DNA of 55,720 nucleotides from Xenococcaceae cyanobacterium MO_167.B27. GTDB taxonomy: Bacteria > Cyanobacteriota > Cyanobacteriia > Cyanobacteriales > Xenococcaceae. The translations under genes were made by a program, and so were the position numbers. The notes beneath the pieces were generated by a model. The model made no database searches and was not told the origin of the DNA. It saw nothing but the letters and a program-made list of their open reading frames with translations. Below are positions 34,939-43,632 of this stretch, one piece after another. The stretch's first letter is position 1, and each line of letters opens with the position of its first letter. The DNA lies in the NCBI GenBank assembly GCA_030065935.1, contig JASJCP010000017.1, forward strand, positions 1-55,720. The letters are read 5' to 3'.

Positions 34939-35901
34939 TTAAGCGGGAGCAGGGATAGATTGTAAAATTTCCTCTACAACTCCTTCTGCGGTAATTCCTG
35001 CAAAACGTGCTTGGGGTTCTAAAAGCAGACGATGAGCGATCGCAGATACGGCTAATTCTTGGATATGTTCGGGGGTGACAAAAGCTGAACCATCAAATAA
35101 AGCTAGAGCTTGAGCGACTTTCATCAGAGCTAGAGAGCCTCTGGGACTTGCTCCCAATTGTACTCCTGGTGCGGAACGAGTGGCGTTGATAATTTCTATA
35201 ACGTAGCGTTTCATATCTTCTGCCACTCTAATTTTACTGGTTTGGGCTTTTAGAGCGATCGCATCTTCTAAAGAAACACAGGGCTTAATCTTCTCTATGG
35301 GGTGTCCTTCCATTTGAGCAGAGAGAATTTTCACTTCTTCTTCTGGGGAGATATATCCCAAGCTAAATTTAAGAGCAAAGCGATCCATTTGTGCTTCGGG
35401 AAGAGGATAAGTCCCATGAGAACCTACAGGGTTTTGGGTTGCAATAGTAAAAAATAAATCTTCCAGCTTTCTAATTTGACCATCAATACTAACTTGAGAT
35501 TCTGCCATAGCTTCTAGTAAAGCAGATTGGGTACGAGGAGAAGCGCGATTAATTTCATCTACTAAAACGATATTGGCAAAGATCGGTCCTTCATGAAAGC
35601 GAAAAGAGCGATCATTTTGATCAAAAATAGAAATGCCTAAAATGTCTGATGGTAATAAGTCTGGGGTAAATTGAATCCTTTTGAACTTCCCATCAATAGA
35701 TAGTGCTAAAGCTTTAGCTAGGGTAGTTTTACCAGTCCCTGGATAGTCATCTAATAGAACATGACCCCCACTAGCAAAGGCTGCGAGCAAACTTCTAATT
35801 GCTACAGATTGTCCTTTGACAACGCCAGAAATATTGTGATGAATTTTTTGATAAATTTCTTTACCAGATAAGCTAATGGTTGCTGAATTGCCATTCTGCA
35901 T
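34939..35901 (-). CDS. MoxR-family AAA+ ATPase
   Basis: A 320-aa chaperone-type AAA+ ATPase, usually partnered with VWA-domain proteins to assemble or activate enzyme complexes. Walker A is DDYPGTGKTTLAKALA (near 55), Walker B is NIVLVDEINRASPRTQSALLEAM (near 110), and sensor 1 is FTIATQNPVGSHGTYPLPEAQMDRF. The C-terminal lid extends to the end. The family's DUF58 and transglutaminase-like companions are not adjacent, so this is a solitary copy. It is transcribed divergently from the J-like coiled-coil gene (173 bp apart). ATG at 35901. Confidence 0.92.
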   Translation of the reverse strand: MQNGNSATISLSGKEIYQKIHHNISGVVKGQSVAIRSLLAAFASGGHVLLDDYPGTGKTTLAKALALSIDGKFKRIQFTPDLLPSDILGISIFDQNDRSFRFHEGPIFANIVLVDEINRASPRTQSALLEAMAESQVSIDGQIRKLEDLFFTIATQNPVGSHGTYPLPEAQMDRFALKFSLGYISPEEEVKILSAQMEGHPIEKIKPCVSLEDAIALKAQTSKIRVAEDMKRYVIEIINATRSAPGVQLGASPRGSLALMKVAQALALFDGSAFVTPEHIQELAVSAIAHRLLLEPQARFAGITAEGVVEEILQSIPAPA

Positions 35902-36074
35902 ACTTCTACGTAAATTAATACCCCAACATCAGATACACCAATGATTCCCATTTCGGTGACAAAAAACTCAACTAGGCTCAAAAAGTAGAATTTTATCTTA
36001 ATATTGTCACACACCAGCCTCGATAATGAATAATAAATGGAAGTATGTACTATTTAATTAAAATTATTAGGTAA

Positions 36075-36794
36075 ATGAATCTTATTCAAGCAGTCAATCA
36101 CATTAAATATCAACTACAAGAAATTGATACTAAAGAAAAAATTAATCAAGAAGAACAAGCTGCGACCGCGAGTAATATACAACGATTAGAAGCTGAACTT
36201 AAGAACCTAAAATCTGAACTTCAGCAGCAGTATCAGCGTCAAAGTGAATTAGATCAAGAGGCTATAGAACTATGTAGCCAATCAGAAGATTTAAACAACA
36301 CATTAAAAAAATTGGAAAAAATTGCAGCATTATCCGAAGAATATAAGACTTTACAACTAGAATTTAAAGATAATCAAGATTTATTAGAGACTTTATACTC
36401 TTCGATCGCCACTATCAGTGCAGAAGATATTAACTCCGAGCATCATTTTGAAGGTTTAAATACCCAAAATCAGGATTCAGAAGATAATGAAGAAGTAGAG
36501 CAATATAATCTAGATATCGATCACATTAAATCAGCATTACCTAATGCAGAAAAACTCTATCAAAAGTTAGTAGCTGGTTATCTGGAGGAATATCACACTT
36601 ACCAAAACTTGATTGTAGATGGACTCGATCTTATTTGGTGTTCCGTCGCTTTTATTGCTTTTGGACGTTCTTCCTATCGTCAAATGAGTCGCAAACACCA
36701 CCCCGATCTAGAAGGTTCAGAACAGGCTATGCAATTAATTAATACTGCTTGGGAAATTGCTCAACAATATTCTAAAGAACCAAACAATCTATAA
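36075..36794 (+). CDS. Coiled-coil protein with J-domain-like tail
   Basis: A 239-aa protein of no named family. Residues about 10-110 form a long coiled coil rich in E, Q, L and K (QEEQAATASNIQRLEAELKN). The middle part is acidic. The C-terminus reads SSYRQMSRKHHPDLEGSEQA followed by MQLINTAWEIAQ, which matches helix II, the HPD tripeptide and helix III of DnaJ-like domains; helix I is not clear. In this reading it could recruit DnaK to a partner bound by the coiled coil. ATG at 36075. Confidence 0.7.
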   Translation: MNLIQAVNHIKYQLQEIDTKEKINQEEQAATASNIQRLEAELKNLKSELQQQYQRQSELDQEAIELCSQSEDLNNTLKKLEKIAALSEEYKTLQLEFKDNQDLLETLYSSIATISAEDINSEHHFEGLNTQNQDSEDNEEVEQYNLDIDHIKSALPNAEKLYQKLVAGYLEEYHTYQNLIVDGLDLIWCSVAFIAFGRSSYRQMSRKHHPDLEGSEQAMQLINTAWEIAQQYSKEPNNL

Positions 36795-36963
36795 TTGCTA
36801 ATTGATGAAAAGTTGATTGTTAGTAGTTAGTAGTTAGTGGTTAGTTGTTGATGGCTAATTACCCTCTTGCGCTATGAACGCTCTTGTTGAAAAGTTGATG
36901 GTTGAATTCAGAATTCTGAATTCTGAATTCTGAATTCTGACTTGTTACTTGCTATCTTATTGT
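36795..36963. repeat. Heptamer arrays before mutL
   Basis: TTGTTAG/TAGTTAG-type 7-mers (about 36803-36850) and five copies of GAATTCT (about 36904-36938) occupy almost the entire gap between the coiled-coil gene and mutL. The mutL ribosome-binding site must lie in the final 20 bases. Confidence 0.75.
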
Positions 36964-38661
36964 ATGGCTTCTACCATTAAAACTCTACCGCCAGAAATAA
37001 TTGACCTAATTGCTGCTGGAGAAGTAATTGATTCTTTAGCTGCTGTGGTGCGGGAATTGGTAGAAAATGCGCTGGATGCGGGAGCAACCAGAATTACTAT
37101 TGGTCTATATCCTGAATTATGGCAAGTTACAGTAGCGGATAATGGTCTGGGAATGTCTTTAGAAGACTTGAGATTATGTGCTTCTCCCCACAGTACTAGT
37201 AAAATTAGTACCAATCAGGATTTATGGCATATTACCAGTCTCGGATTTAGAGGAGAAGCCTTACATAGTATCGCCCAGGTATCCCAGTTAGAAATCTGTA
37301 GTCGTCGTCAGGGATATTTAGATGATGTGGGATGGCGCGTCAATTATCAACAGGGAAAACCTGTTTTAGAAGAACCAATGGCGATCGCATCTGGGACAGT
37401 AGTGACAGTTTCTAATCTTTTTGGTCAATTACCAGTACGCCGTAAAGGTTTACCTTCTGTAGCGCAACAGCTAAAAAAGGTTCAAAGAGTTATTCAACAT
37501 ATCGCCCTGTGTCATCCTCAAATTACTTGGTTAGTAAAAAAAAATGACAGTCCTTGGTTTCACTTTAGCCCGAGCAATACTCCTCAACAGATTTTGCCCC
37601 AAATCTTGAAAAAAGTTAATGTTCATGATTTGGCTTATCTGACACTCAAGGTATCTCCCCCTGAAACCGAAACTAATCAACCCTCAGAAGTACTAGAGTT
37701 AGTCTTGGGTTTACCAGATCGCTGTCACCGTTATAAACCAGATTGGATTAAAGTTGCAGTTAATAATCGGGTGATTCGTTCTCCTCAATTAGAACAGATT
37801 ATCATCTCAGGTATGGCGCGGACTTTACCACGCGATCGCTATCCTGTAGCATTTCTCCACCTCCACACTAATCCTTCTGATGTAGATTGGAATCGTCATC
37901 CAGCAAAAGCGGAAATATATCTACATCATCTCGAATTTTGGCAACAGCAAGTAAGTCAAGGAATTGAGCAAGCACTAAGACTGAATAAAGATAGTGTTGT
38001 TTCCCACATAGGCGATCGCCGTATCAGTCAAGTTCTCAAAGCAGCCGAACCTGAAGGAAAATATAACTTAAGCAATTCTGATACTGATACTCCTACTCAC
38101 AAAAATAATCCCTTTCCTATCTTGGAATTAAAAGCCGTAGCTCAAGTTAACCAGACTTATATTGTGGCGGAACACTCCCACGGATTATGGTTAATAGAAC
38201 AACATATTGCCCATGAAAGAGTATTATACGAACAACTCCAAGATGATTGGCAAACTGTCCCTTTAGAAAATCCCATTACCCTCAAGAATCTTAGCTCCTC
38301 CCAACTAGAACAACTAGAAAGAATTGGAATGGCGATCGAGTCTTTTGGTGAAGAATTATGGATAGTGAGAAACGCTCCAGCAATATTATCAGAAAGAGCC
38401 GACTGTCAGGATGCTTTACTAGAACTTAGTTGGGGAGGAGATTTACAAACTGCTCAAGTCGCCACAGCTTGTCGCAGTGCAATTCGCAACGGTACACCTC
38501 TAAATATAACCCAGATGCAAAACTTATTAAATCAGTGGCAAAATACCCGTAACCCCAGGACTTGTCCCCACGGCAGACCAATTTATCTATCATTAGAAGA
38601 ATCAGCTTTGGCGCGTTTTTTCCGTCGTCATTGGGTAATTGGCAAAAGTCATGGGATTTAA
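36964..38661 (+). CDS. mutL: DNA mismatch repair protein MutL
   Basis: ATPase of the GHKL family that couples mismatch recognition to strand incision. The 565-aa product (from the ATG at 36964; a longer frame starts at a TTG) has IAAGEVI, ELVENALDAGA, DNGLGM and GFRGEALHSIA in the N-terminal ATPase domain. The C-terminal part has LIEQHIAHERVLYEQL, a variant of the DQHAxHERxxYE motif, then ACRSAIRNGTPLN and CPHGRPIYLSL, which form the metal-dependent endonuclease site in MutL proteins lacking a MutH partner. It is convergent with the PIN-TPR gene. I see no defect. Confidence 0.95.
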   Translation: MASTIKTLPPEIIDLIAAGEVIDSLAAVVRELVENALDAGATRITIGLYPELWQVTVADNGLGMSLEDLRLCASPHSTSKISTNQDLWHITSLGFRGEALHSIAQVSQLEICSRRQGYLDDVGWRVNYQQGKPVLEEPMAIASGTVVTVSNLFGQLPVRRKGLPSVAQQLKKVQRVIQHIALCHPQITWLVKKNDSPWFHFSPSNTPQQILPQILKKVNVHDLAYLTLKVSPPETETNQPSEVLELVLGLPDRCHRYKPDWIKVAVNNRVIRSPQLEQIIISGMARTLPRDRYPVAFLHLHTNPSDVDWNRHPAKAEIYLHHLEFWQQQVSQGIEQALRLNKDSVVSHIGDRRISQVLKAAEPEGKYNLSNSDTDTPTHKNNPFPILELKAVAQVNQTYIVAEHSHGLWLIEQHIAHERVLYEQLQDDWQTVPLENPITLKNLSSSQLEQLERIGMAIESFGEELWIVRNAPAILSERADCQDALLELSWGGDLQTAQVATACRSAIRNGTPLNITQMQNLLNQWQNTRNPRTCPHGRPIYLSLEESALARFFRRHWVIGKSHGI

Positions 38662-38665
38662 TCTG

Positions 38666-38683
38666 GCGGGGTGACAGCCCCGC
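38666..38683. terminator. GC hairpin between mutL and PIN-TPR gene
   Basis: GCGGGG (38666-38671) pairs with CCCCGC (38678-38683) around TGACAG, just five bases after the mutL stop. It is likely a bidirectional terminator for converging transcripts. Confidence 0.5.
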
Positions 38684-38742
38684 GCTTACCATAATCTGTA
38701 TAAGTTTCATAGCCCTCAGACCTTGGAGAATTGGTATTACTA

Positions 38743-40371
38743 CTATTCTGTTATTATTCGATCAAAAATAGGGTTTCTATCATGCTTTAGATGATATTTG
38801 TGGTGGTCGATCTGTAAAAGGGAATTTGTCTGGTAATAATGAATTATGAAAGGTGGAAATATCTCTTGAAGTTCTTGTTCTAGGCTCGTATCGTTTTTTA
38901 GCTTCCAATTTTTACAAGACTGGGGCGAGTGGGAACAGTCTTTGGCTTTTTTTAAATATTCGGAAGCATGGGGATAATTTTTTGCCTCTCTAAAGCTCAG
39001 AGCTGCTTTGTGATATTTTTCTAGGGCAAAATTGGCGATACCGAGTCCAAATAGAAAAAGCTCTTGTTCTTGTTTGATTTTTTCACTATCTGCAAAATAA
39101 TCTAAAAAGTGTATAGCCTCTCGATACTGTTCATCTAAAATGAGTGCGAAAAATTTACCTCTTTCTAGGTAATATTTCATTTTTGTTTCACTGTAGCTTA
39201 TTCCTGAACCAAAGGATTCTATCGCTCTTGAATAATCGCCTTTTTTGACGAGCAAGGCACCAATATTATAGTAAGCTTCTGCTAGGTTCTCCTTTAATTG
39301 CTGTTGATATTCACCCGCCTCAGCATCACGAGATTTAAGATTTTTTAGGGCTATATCGTATGCATTAAAAGCTTCTTCAAGATTTTTGTTTAGTTTAAAG
39401 TATGCAGTTCCAACTCCTAATAAAGCAGGGCTATTTTGGGGAAATTGCTCTAGCACCTTTTGGTAGATTATTAGTGCTGCTTCATCTTGTCCCTGTGTAA
39501 CTAGATAGTTACCTATTTCAACTAATATCTCAACGTCTTTCTCTCCTAGATCGCGATCTCGATACAATGCAATGGTCTTTTTATACAGGCGGTCGGCCTC
39601 TTCATAGTCTTTAAGAAGCTCTTGAGTGAGACCTTCATAAAAGATAGTTTGTGGATTATTCTTATCGTTATTATTTACCCTTTGAAATGCGTCTAGTCCC
39701 CTTTTTAAAATTAGTTCTCTATCCTTTTCTTGGTGTTTTCCTATTGCTAAACAAGATAAACCTAATTTCCAATAGTTAGATATTTCTCTATTATTTTCAG
39801 GTAGATTGCTACAGGTCTTATAAGCCCGTTCCTCTGCACGTTTTGCTTTTAACGAATTCCAGAAATAAAAAGTTAGTAGTATAATTAGTGCCAGTGCAGA
39901 TAAAGAAAACAAATAAAGTATTTTTGTTAGTTTTTTTAAACTATAATCATTTAAAAAACGGCGTGCTGGCAGGACGCGAACCTCTTGAGCTCTAAGTTCT
40001 GGAAATCTCTCTATCCAATCAGGGTTTCGAGTAATAACTGTATTGATTCTTTTTTCCCGTATACAATTGGGAATGCTAGTTTTTAAGCATTCTTGAAAGG
40101 TTTCTTTAATTGCCAATTCAATTCCTTCTAAGAATTCATTAAACTTTGCTGGATCCTCCATGTATATATAATTTTCTTTGTGGAATTCTCTGGCCTTTTG
40201 CAGAACTTCTCTTACTATCGATTCCGTTATATATCCTTCTATTTCATGTCTATTGAGTAATTCCAAGAGAGCTTTAGACTCTGCTTTAAATGGCTCCCTA
40301 GTATTGACGAAGTCCAGGATTATATCTGCTTCAACTATGACTTTTGTATTCGGTTTATTTTTGGTTTTCAT
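38743..40371 (-). CDS. PIN domain - transmembrane - TPR protein
   Basis: A 542-aa protein that I do not recognise as a named family. Residues about 8-145 look like a PIN nuclease domain: KVIVEADIILDFV with Asp16 at the first acidic site, ITESIVREVL with Glu55 at the second, and NTVITRNPDWIERFPE near 115-130 like the TRNxxDF third site. A single membrane helix follows (about 148-170, LYLFSLSALALIILLTFYFW). Residues about 215-460 contain about six TPR repeats (IFYEGLTQELLKDYEEADRL; SPALLGVGTAYFKLNKNLEE). It lies 83 bp downstream of the Ser/Thr kinase gene on the same strand. A membrane-tethered RNase or RNA-binding protein controlled by phosphorylation is a hypothesis only. ATG at 40371. Confidence 0.75.
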   Translation of the reverse strand: MKTKNKPNTKVIVEADIILDFVNTREPFKAESKALLELLNRHEIEGYITESIVREVLQKAREFHKENYIYMEDPAKFNEFLEGIELAIKETFQECLKTSIPNCIREKRINTVITRNPDWIERFPELRAQEVRVLPARRFLNDYSLKKLTKILYLFSLSALALIILLTFYFWNSLKAKRAEERAYKTCSNLPENNREISNYWKLGLSCLAIGKHQEKDRELILKRGLDAFQRVNNNDKNNPQTIFYEGLTQELLKDYEEADRLYKKTIALYRDRDLGEKDVEILVEIGNYLVTQGQDEAALIIYQKVLEQFPQNSPALLGVGTAYFKLNKNLEEAFNAYDIALKNLKSRDAEAGEYQQQLKENLAEAYYNIGALLVKKGDYSRAIESFGSGISYSETKMKYYLERGKFFALILDEQYREAIHFLDYFADSEKIKQEQELFLFGLGIANFALEKYHKAALSFREAKNYPHASEYLKKAKDCSHSPQSCKNWKLKNDTSLEQELQEIFPPFIIHYYQTNSLLQIDHHKYHLKHDRNPIFDRIITE

Positions 40372-40454
40372 GACTCTGATAATAATAGTTACAAATTTTT
40401 AATATTTATGAAGTAGTTATAAATATTTAAATATCTGGTTTTTTAACCTATATC

Positions 40455-41654
40455 TCAGAGATCGAATTGTAGTTTATGTAGAAGAATTTTTTTTGAGATA
40501 TTAGGCTGTATTACATGTGTTATTTGTTCCTCTACCTGCTTATTTTTTGACTGCTTAGAGTCAAATTTTTCTTCCATTTCTAGCAGATTATTTTGTTTTC
40601 TTTGTCTGTTATTTTTTGACTGCTTAGAGTCAAATTTTTCTTCCATTTCTAGCAGATTATTTTGTTTTCTTTGTCTGTTATTTTTTGACTCTAAGCAGTC
40701 AAATTTTTCTTCCATTTCTAGCAGAGATATTGACCGCGAGAGAGGCTTCCGGCTAGGAAGCGGGTCTAATCGCGGTGTTGACTTTTTCTCTTTGATAGTC
40801 TGCCGTGTCCGAGATAGTGCAGGGGTAAAATTAGTTAATTTTTCGAGGTCTTCTAACACCTCAGTTGCCGACTGATAACGCTGGTCGGAATGGTAGCGCA
40901 CCATTTTATTTAAGATGTTTTTCAGTCGATTGCTTACCTTCGCCTGTTGACACCAAACGAATTCGTGATTGTAATCTCTTGATATTAAGATAGGCTGTAT
41001 CCCTGTGAGAGCTTGAATGGCAATCACTCCTGCTGCATAGATATCGCTGCTAAAGTTGGGGTGACCGTAGCTTTGTTCGCTTGGCATATAGCCAGGACTA
41101 CCAATAGCAACTGTAAAAGATTGATTCTCTCCATCATCAGAGATTGAACTTATATTGGCGATTTCTTTAACTGCTCCGAAGTCAATCAAAACTATCTTTT
41201 TATCTGACTGACGCACGATCAAGTTAGAAGGTTTGAGATCGCGATGGATGACATTGTTTTGATGGATAAACTTTAGTACTTGTAGAATATCCTGCAAAAG
41301 AGCAATAACACGAGATTCACCTAACTGTGTACCTGGTCTTAATTCTTGGGAGAGATTATGTCCTTCAATTAATTCTTCAACTAAATAGAAATCACCATCT
41401 TGCTGGATATAAGCCAGAAGTTGTGGAATCTGGTCGTGCTTTCCTAATTTTTGGAGAACCGTTGCTTCTGTTGCGAATAAACGTTTCGCCGTTTGTAATT
41501 GGAATGGATCGGTGGATTGAGGCTTAAATTGCTTGACAACGCAATGGGGTTCATTGGGTAAATTTTTGTCTTTAGCAATGTAGGTTTGACTAAACCCTCC
41601 AACGCCTAGCTTTTCGACAATGTAATAGCGTCTCCCTACTACTTTTGTTAACAT
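40455..41654 (-). CDS. Ser/Thr kinase with coiled-coil repeat tail
   Basis: A 399-aa kinase. The kinase domain occupies about residues 1-270: YYIVEKLGVGGFSQTYIA (glycine loop), HCVVKQF, VIHRDLKPSNLIV (HRD, so an RD kinase), LIDFGAVKE, SPGYMPSEQ and SSDIYAAGVIAIQALTG. A linker (about 271-315) is rich in basic residues and includes a stretch encoded by a dispersed palindromic repeat. Three near-identical 23-residue units (LLEMEEKFD ... RQRKQNN) form a charged coiled coil before the C-terminal HKLQFDL. I start at the ATG at 41654, 24 bases inside the longer TTG frame, because GGAG lies 11 bases upstream. It is adjacent to the PIN-TPR gene. Confidence 0.87.
   Translation of the reverse strand: MLTKVVGRRYYIVEKLGVGGFSQTYIAKDKNLPNEPHCVVKQFKPQSTDPFQLQTAKRLFATEATVLQKLGKHDQIPQLLAYIQQDGDFYLVEELIEGHNLSQELRPGTQLGESRVIALLQDILQVLKFIHQNNVIHRDLKPSNLIVRQSDKKIVLIDFGAVKEIANISSISDDGENQSFTVAIGSPGYMPSEQSYGHPNFSSDIYAAGVIAIQALTGIQPILISRDYNHEFVWCQQAKVSNRLKNILNKMVRYHSDQRYQSATEVLEDLEKLTNFTPALSRTRQTIKEKKSTPRLDPLPSRKPLSRSISLLEMEEKFDCLESKNNRQRKQNNLLEMEEKFDSKQSKNNRQRKQNNLLEMEEKFDSKQSKNKQVEEQITHVIQPNISKKILLHKLQFDL
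40540..40725. repeat. Three 69-bp tandem repeats in the kinase tail
   Basis: Three units of 69 bp (23 codons) encode the coiled-coil tail. Each contains TTTGACT-6bp-AGTCAAA (40546-40565, 40615-40634, 40684-40703). The 6-bp core is GCTTAG in the first two and CTAAGC, its reverse complement, in the third. The flanking arms are mutual inverted repeats. Confidence 0.85.
40731..40782. repeat. 52-bp palindromic repeat inside kinase gene
   Basis: This 52-bp segment matches 55549-55600 in inverse orientation at 49 of 52 positions. Inside the kinase frame it encodes a proline/arginine-rich insert (STPRLDPLPSRKPLSRSI) between the kinase domain and coiled-coil tail, without breaking the frame. It retains the GCTTCC/GGAAGC core stem. 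Confidence 0.85.
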
Positions 41655-41678
41655 CACTTCTAATTCTCCGTATACCAA

Positions 41679-41990
41679 TCCACCATTGGGGAATTTCCTG
41701 CTGCTAAACCTCTAATTCGTCTACACGATTTCTTCTAAAGTTTTTTACAACTATTTTTTGCAAGTTATGCAGTTTAAATAGTTTAAAGGAAAAAAACTCA
41801 AAAAAATAGTCTGTTATTTATAATTGCTCTATCTAATAAGAATCAAATTCAAGTGCGTTTTGGGTTCTGGTTAATTTGGTTTTCAGATTTGTGATCAATC
41901 CTAGTTTAACCTCAAGCTACCTTAGATTTTGTCATTAAAATTCTGCTTAGAAGGCATTTACACTACAAAAATTAATAAACTTCAAAAATC
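41679..41990. other. Kinase upstream region and IS flank
   Basis: A 312-bp AT-rich gap that contains the kinase promoter. I see no gene and no clear motif. Confidence 0.4.
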
Positions 41991-42013
41991 GGCTTTGGTG
42001 AATGCGTAATGCT

Positions 42014-42426
42014 TTAAAGAGAAATGGGTACAGTATTGAATCTTAAATAGTACAACAATAAGAAGAAGAATTGATTTAGAGTAACACAAAGTTTTTCTAT
42101 TGTTACGAGCTAAGTAATGTCGATAAGGAGTATTTTCTCCTTCGACTCGTGTCATATATGTTTGACAAACAAGATGGTCTTCAGATCGAATGTACATAGG
42201 ATAGACTTTCCACCCATCAGTCACATACCAAAAACTGTTTCAGTATCTAATAACTTGCCATATTGGCTCCAAAGTTTGATGAGAGCGATCGCTTATATTA
42301 CACAATAAAATCCCCTTTTTTCGGTGATTAACTATTGTCCAAATCCAGAGTTTGTTCTTTTTATTCCCAACGAAAGTTTGTAGTTCATCTATTTCGTATC
42401 CCTACTCATTATCAAATCTTGTGACT
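42014..42426 (-). pseudogene. IS1 insB transposase, dead
   Basis: Conceptual translation reads EIDELQTFVGNKKNKLWIWT, continues to EPIWQVIRY, then a TGA where IS1 InsB has Trp (TGG), then WYVTDGWKVYP, TYMTRVEGENTPYRHYLARN and RKTLCYSKS. A frameshift follows, after which FLLLYYLRFNTVPISL completes the normal C-terminus in another frame. Both lesions inactivate the DDE transposase. In IS1, insA and insB are joined by programmed -1 frameshifting. Confidence 0.88.
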
Positions 42427-42685
42427 CATCAGACAATAATTCTCCTGCTTCTTTAAACCAATTGATAATAGTTGTATGGTCAATTTCCGTAACTCTTGCG
42501 ATTGCTCTAAACCCCATTCCATTGAGGTACATTTTTAAGCAAAGTTGTTTGACTTCTGTGGAATATGTTCGAGAAATTGGGTTTTCTACGTACTGATAGC
42601 CACAATTCTTGCATTTGAATGATTGTTTTCCGCGACGAAGACCATTCTTTTTCTTTTGAGATGATTTACATCTAGGGCAATCCAT
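42389..42685 (-). CDS. insA: IS1 InsA-like zinc-finger/HTH protein
   Basis: A 98-aa protein of the IS1 InsA family: an N-terminal CxxC...CxxC zinc ribbon (MDCPRCKSSQKKKNG and CKNCGYQY) and a helix-turn-helix (LNGMGFRAIARVTEIDHTTIINWFKEAGE). In IS1, InsA binds the ends and represses transposition, and frameshifting gives the InsAB transposase. Because insB is dead here, InsA is at most a repressor. The frame itself is intact. Confidence 0.85.
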   Translation of the reverse strand: MDCPRCKSSQKKKNGLRRGKQSFKCKNCGYQYVENPISRTYSTEVKQLCLKMYLNGMGFRAIARVTEIDHTTIINWFKEAGELLSDESQDLIMSRDTK

Positions 42686-42879
42686 TGCTTTACCAGAGTG
42701 ATTTAAATCTTCATTCTAGACTTAATAACATTACCCATTCACCAACGCCTCGTTGTACCTTTACTATTTATATTATATTTATTACAAACGTCTTTTTTCT
42801 TAACAAAAGTCAATAAGCAACTAATCTACTCTAAAACCCGCATAAAATAGTTTTTCTCTGTGACATCTGTAACTAATTT

Positions 42880-43192
42880 CTAATGGTGTGATAATTATGA
42901 TCCAAAATATGTTGCCCCTCAGTTTAGCAATGAAGGGAATATTACTAATATTGAACCCCTCGAACTAGCCGAAGTGGTTGAAACATTGCAGACTTGCCAA
43001 ATTTGCAGCCCTGAAATTGATTCAATAGAACTATTTTGGCAAGATAGAGTAGTAAACAAACAACAATGGAGTAAGGCTCATCAGCCTAGATATGATAAGT
43101 GGCTGATTTATCCGGGTGACAACTGGGACAATTGCTTAAATGAAAAATTTTTAGAATTCAGGAGAGAATATCACCAGTTGGGGAAAAACTAG
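42880..43192 (+). pseudogene. C-terminal fragment of an unknown gene
   Basis: An open frame from about 42892 runs to the TAG ending LGKN, with a formal GTG start at 42974 (72 aa). Upstream of it the frame already reads DNYDPKYVAPQFSNEGNITN and LELAE, so the protein once extended further, but a TAA closes the frame near 42882 and no start is present. The C-terminal part includes WLIYPGDNWDNCLNEKFLEF. I do not recognise it. It sits between the dead IS1 and the terpene-synthase-like gene and is probably a leftover of a larger gene. Confidence 0.5.
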
Positions 43193-43632
43193 CCAAAGTG
43201 TCACCAGGGGCAATAAGCGAAATTTTTGCAGTTTTCAATGGTTGAGACAGTAAAAATAGCTTTTGATAAATATCAGTTGAGCTAACCAGAAAAATGAGTA
43301 AGTTTTAAAAACTTATATCAAATCACTTTCAATGTGCTATATATTAATCTCCGCGTCAGGTGCCCGGAAAGGGGGGATTTTAAGTTACTTATTGGGTACA
43401 AGAGGTTATCTGATTGGATATGTCCCCCATTCGGTGCCCTCCGTCAATCATCTGTAGCAAGCTTAAAGAGAAATCATATTATCGGGGCTTATTTTTAAGC
43501 AAATTATGTTTTATTTCCCCATTTCCTCACTACCCTATCTCCCTATCATCCAAAATCTTTAACAAGTTCCCATTTTGAAACAGCCCTAGGGGGAAAGGGG
43601 GAGTAATGTGTAGCATTAGTTTTTAGCTTGAT
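43193..43632. other. Gene-poor stretch before terpene-synthase-like gene
   Basis: A 440-bp stretch with no open frame of note. At about 43350-43440 it has G/C-rich scraps (ggtgcccggaaagggggg) unlike its flanks. The final 60 bp hold the next gene's promoter. Confidence 0.4.

Larger units (their letters stand above)
41991..42749 (-). mobile_element. IS1-family insertion sequence, inactivated
   Basis: A 759-bp element, close to the 768 bp of classical IS1. The inverted ends are GGCTTTGGTGAATGCGTAAT at the left (41991) and its counterpart GGCGTTGGTGAATGGGTAAT read inward from 42749. Its insA and insB frames lie on the minus strand. Flanking 8-9 bp target duplications are not evident, suggesting an old or rearranged copy. 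Confidence 0.87.

Noticed and set aside
17523-36963. Possible CRISPR array in tandem repeats at 17.5, 28.7 and 36.8 kb
   Set aside because: The repeat unit is 7 bp with no spacers; these are short tandem repeats, not CRISPR.
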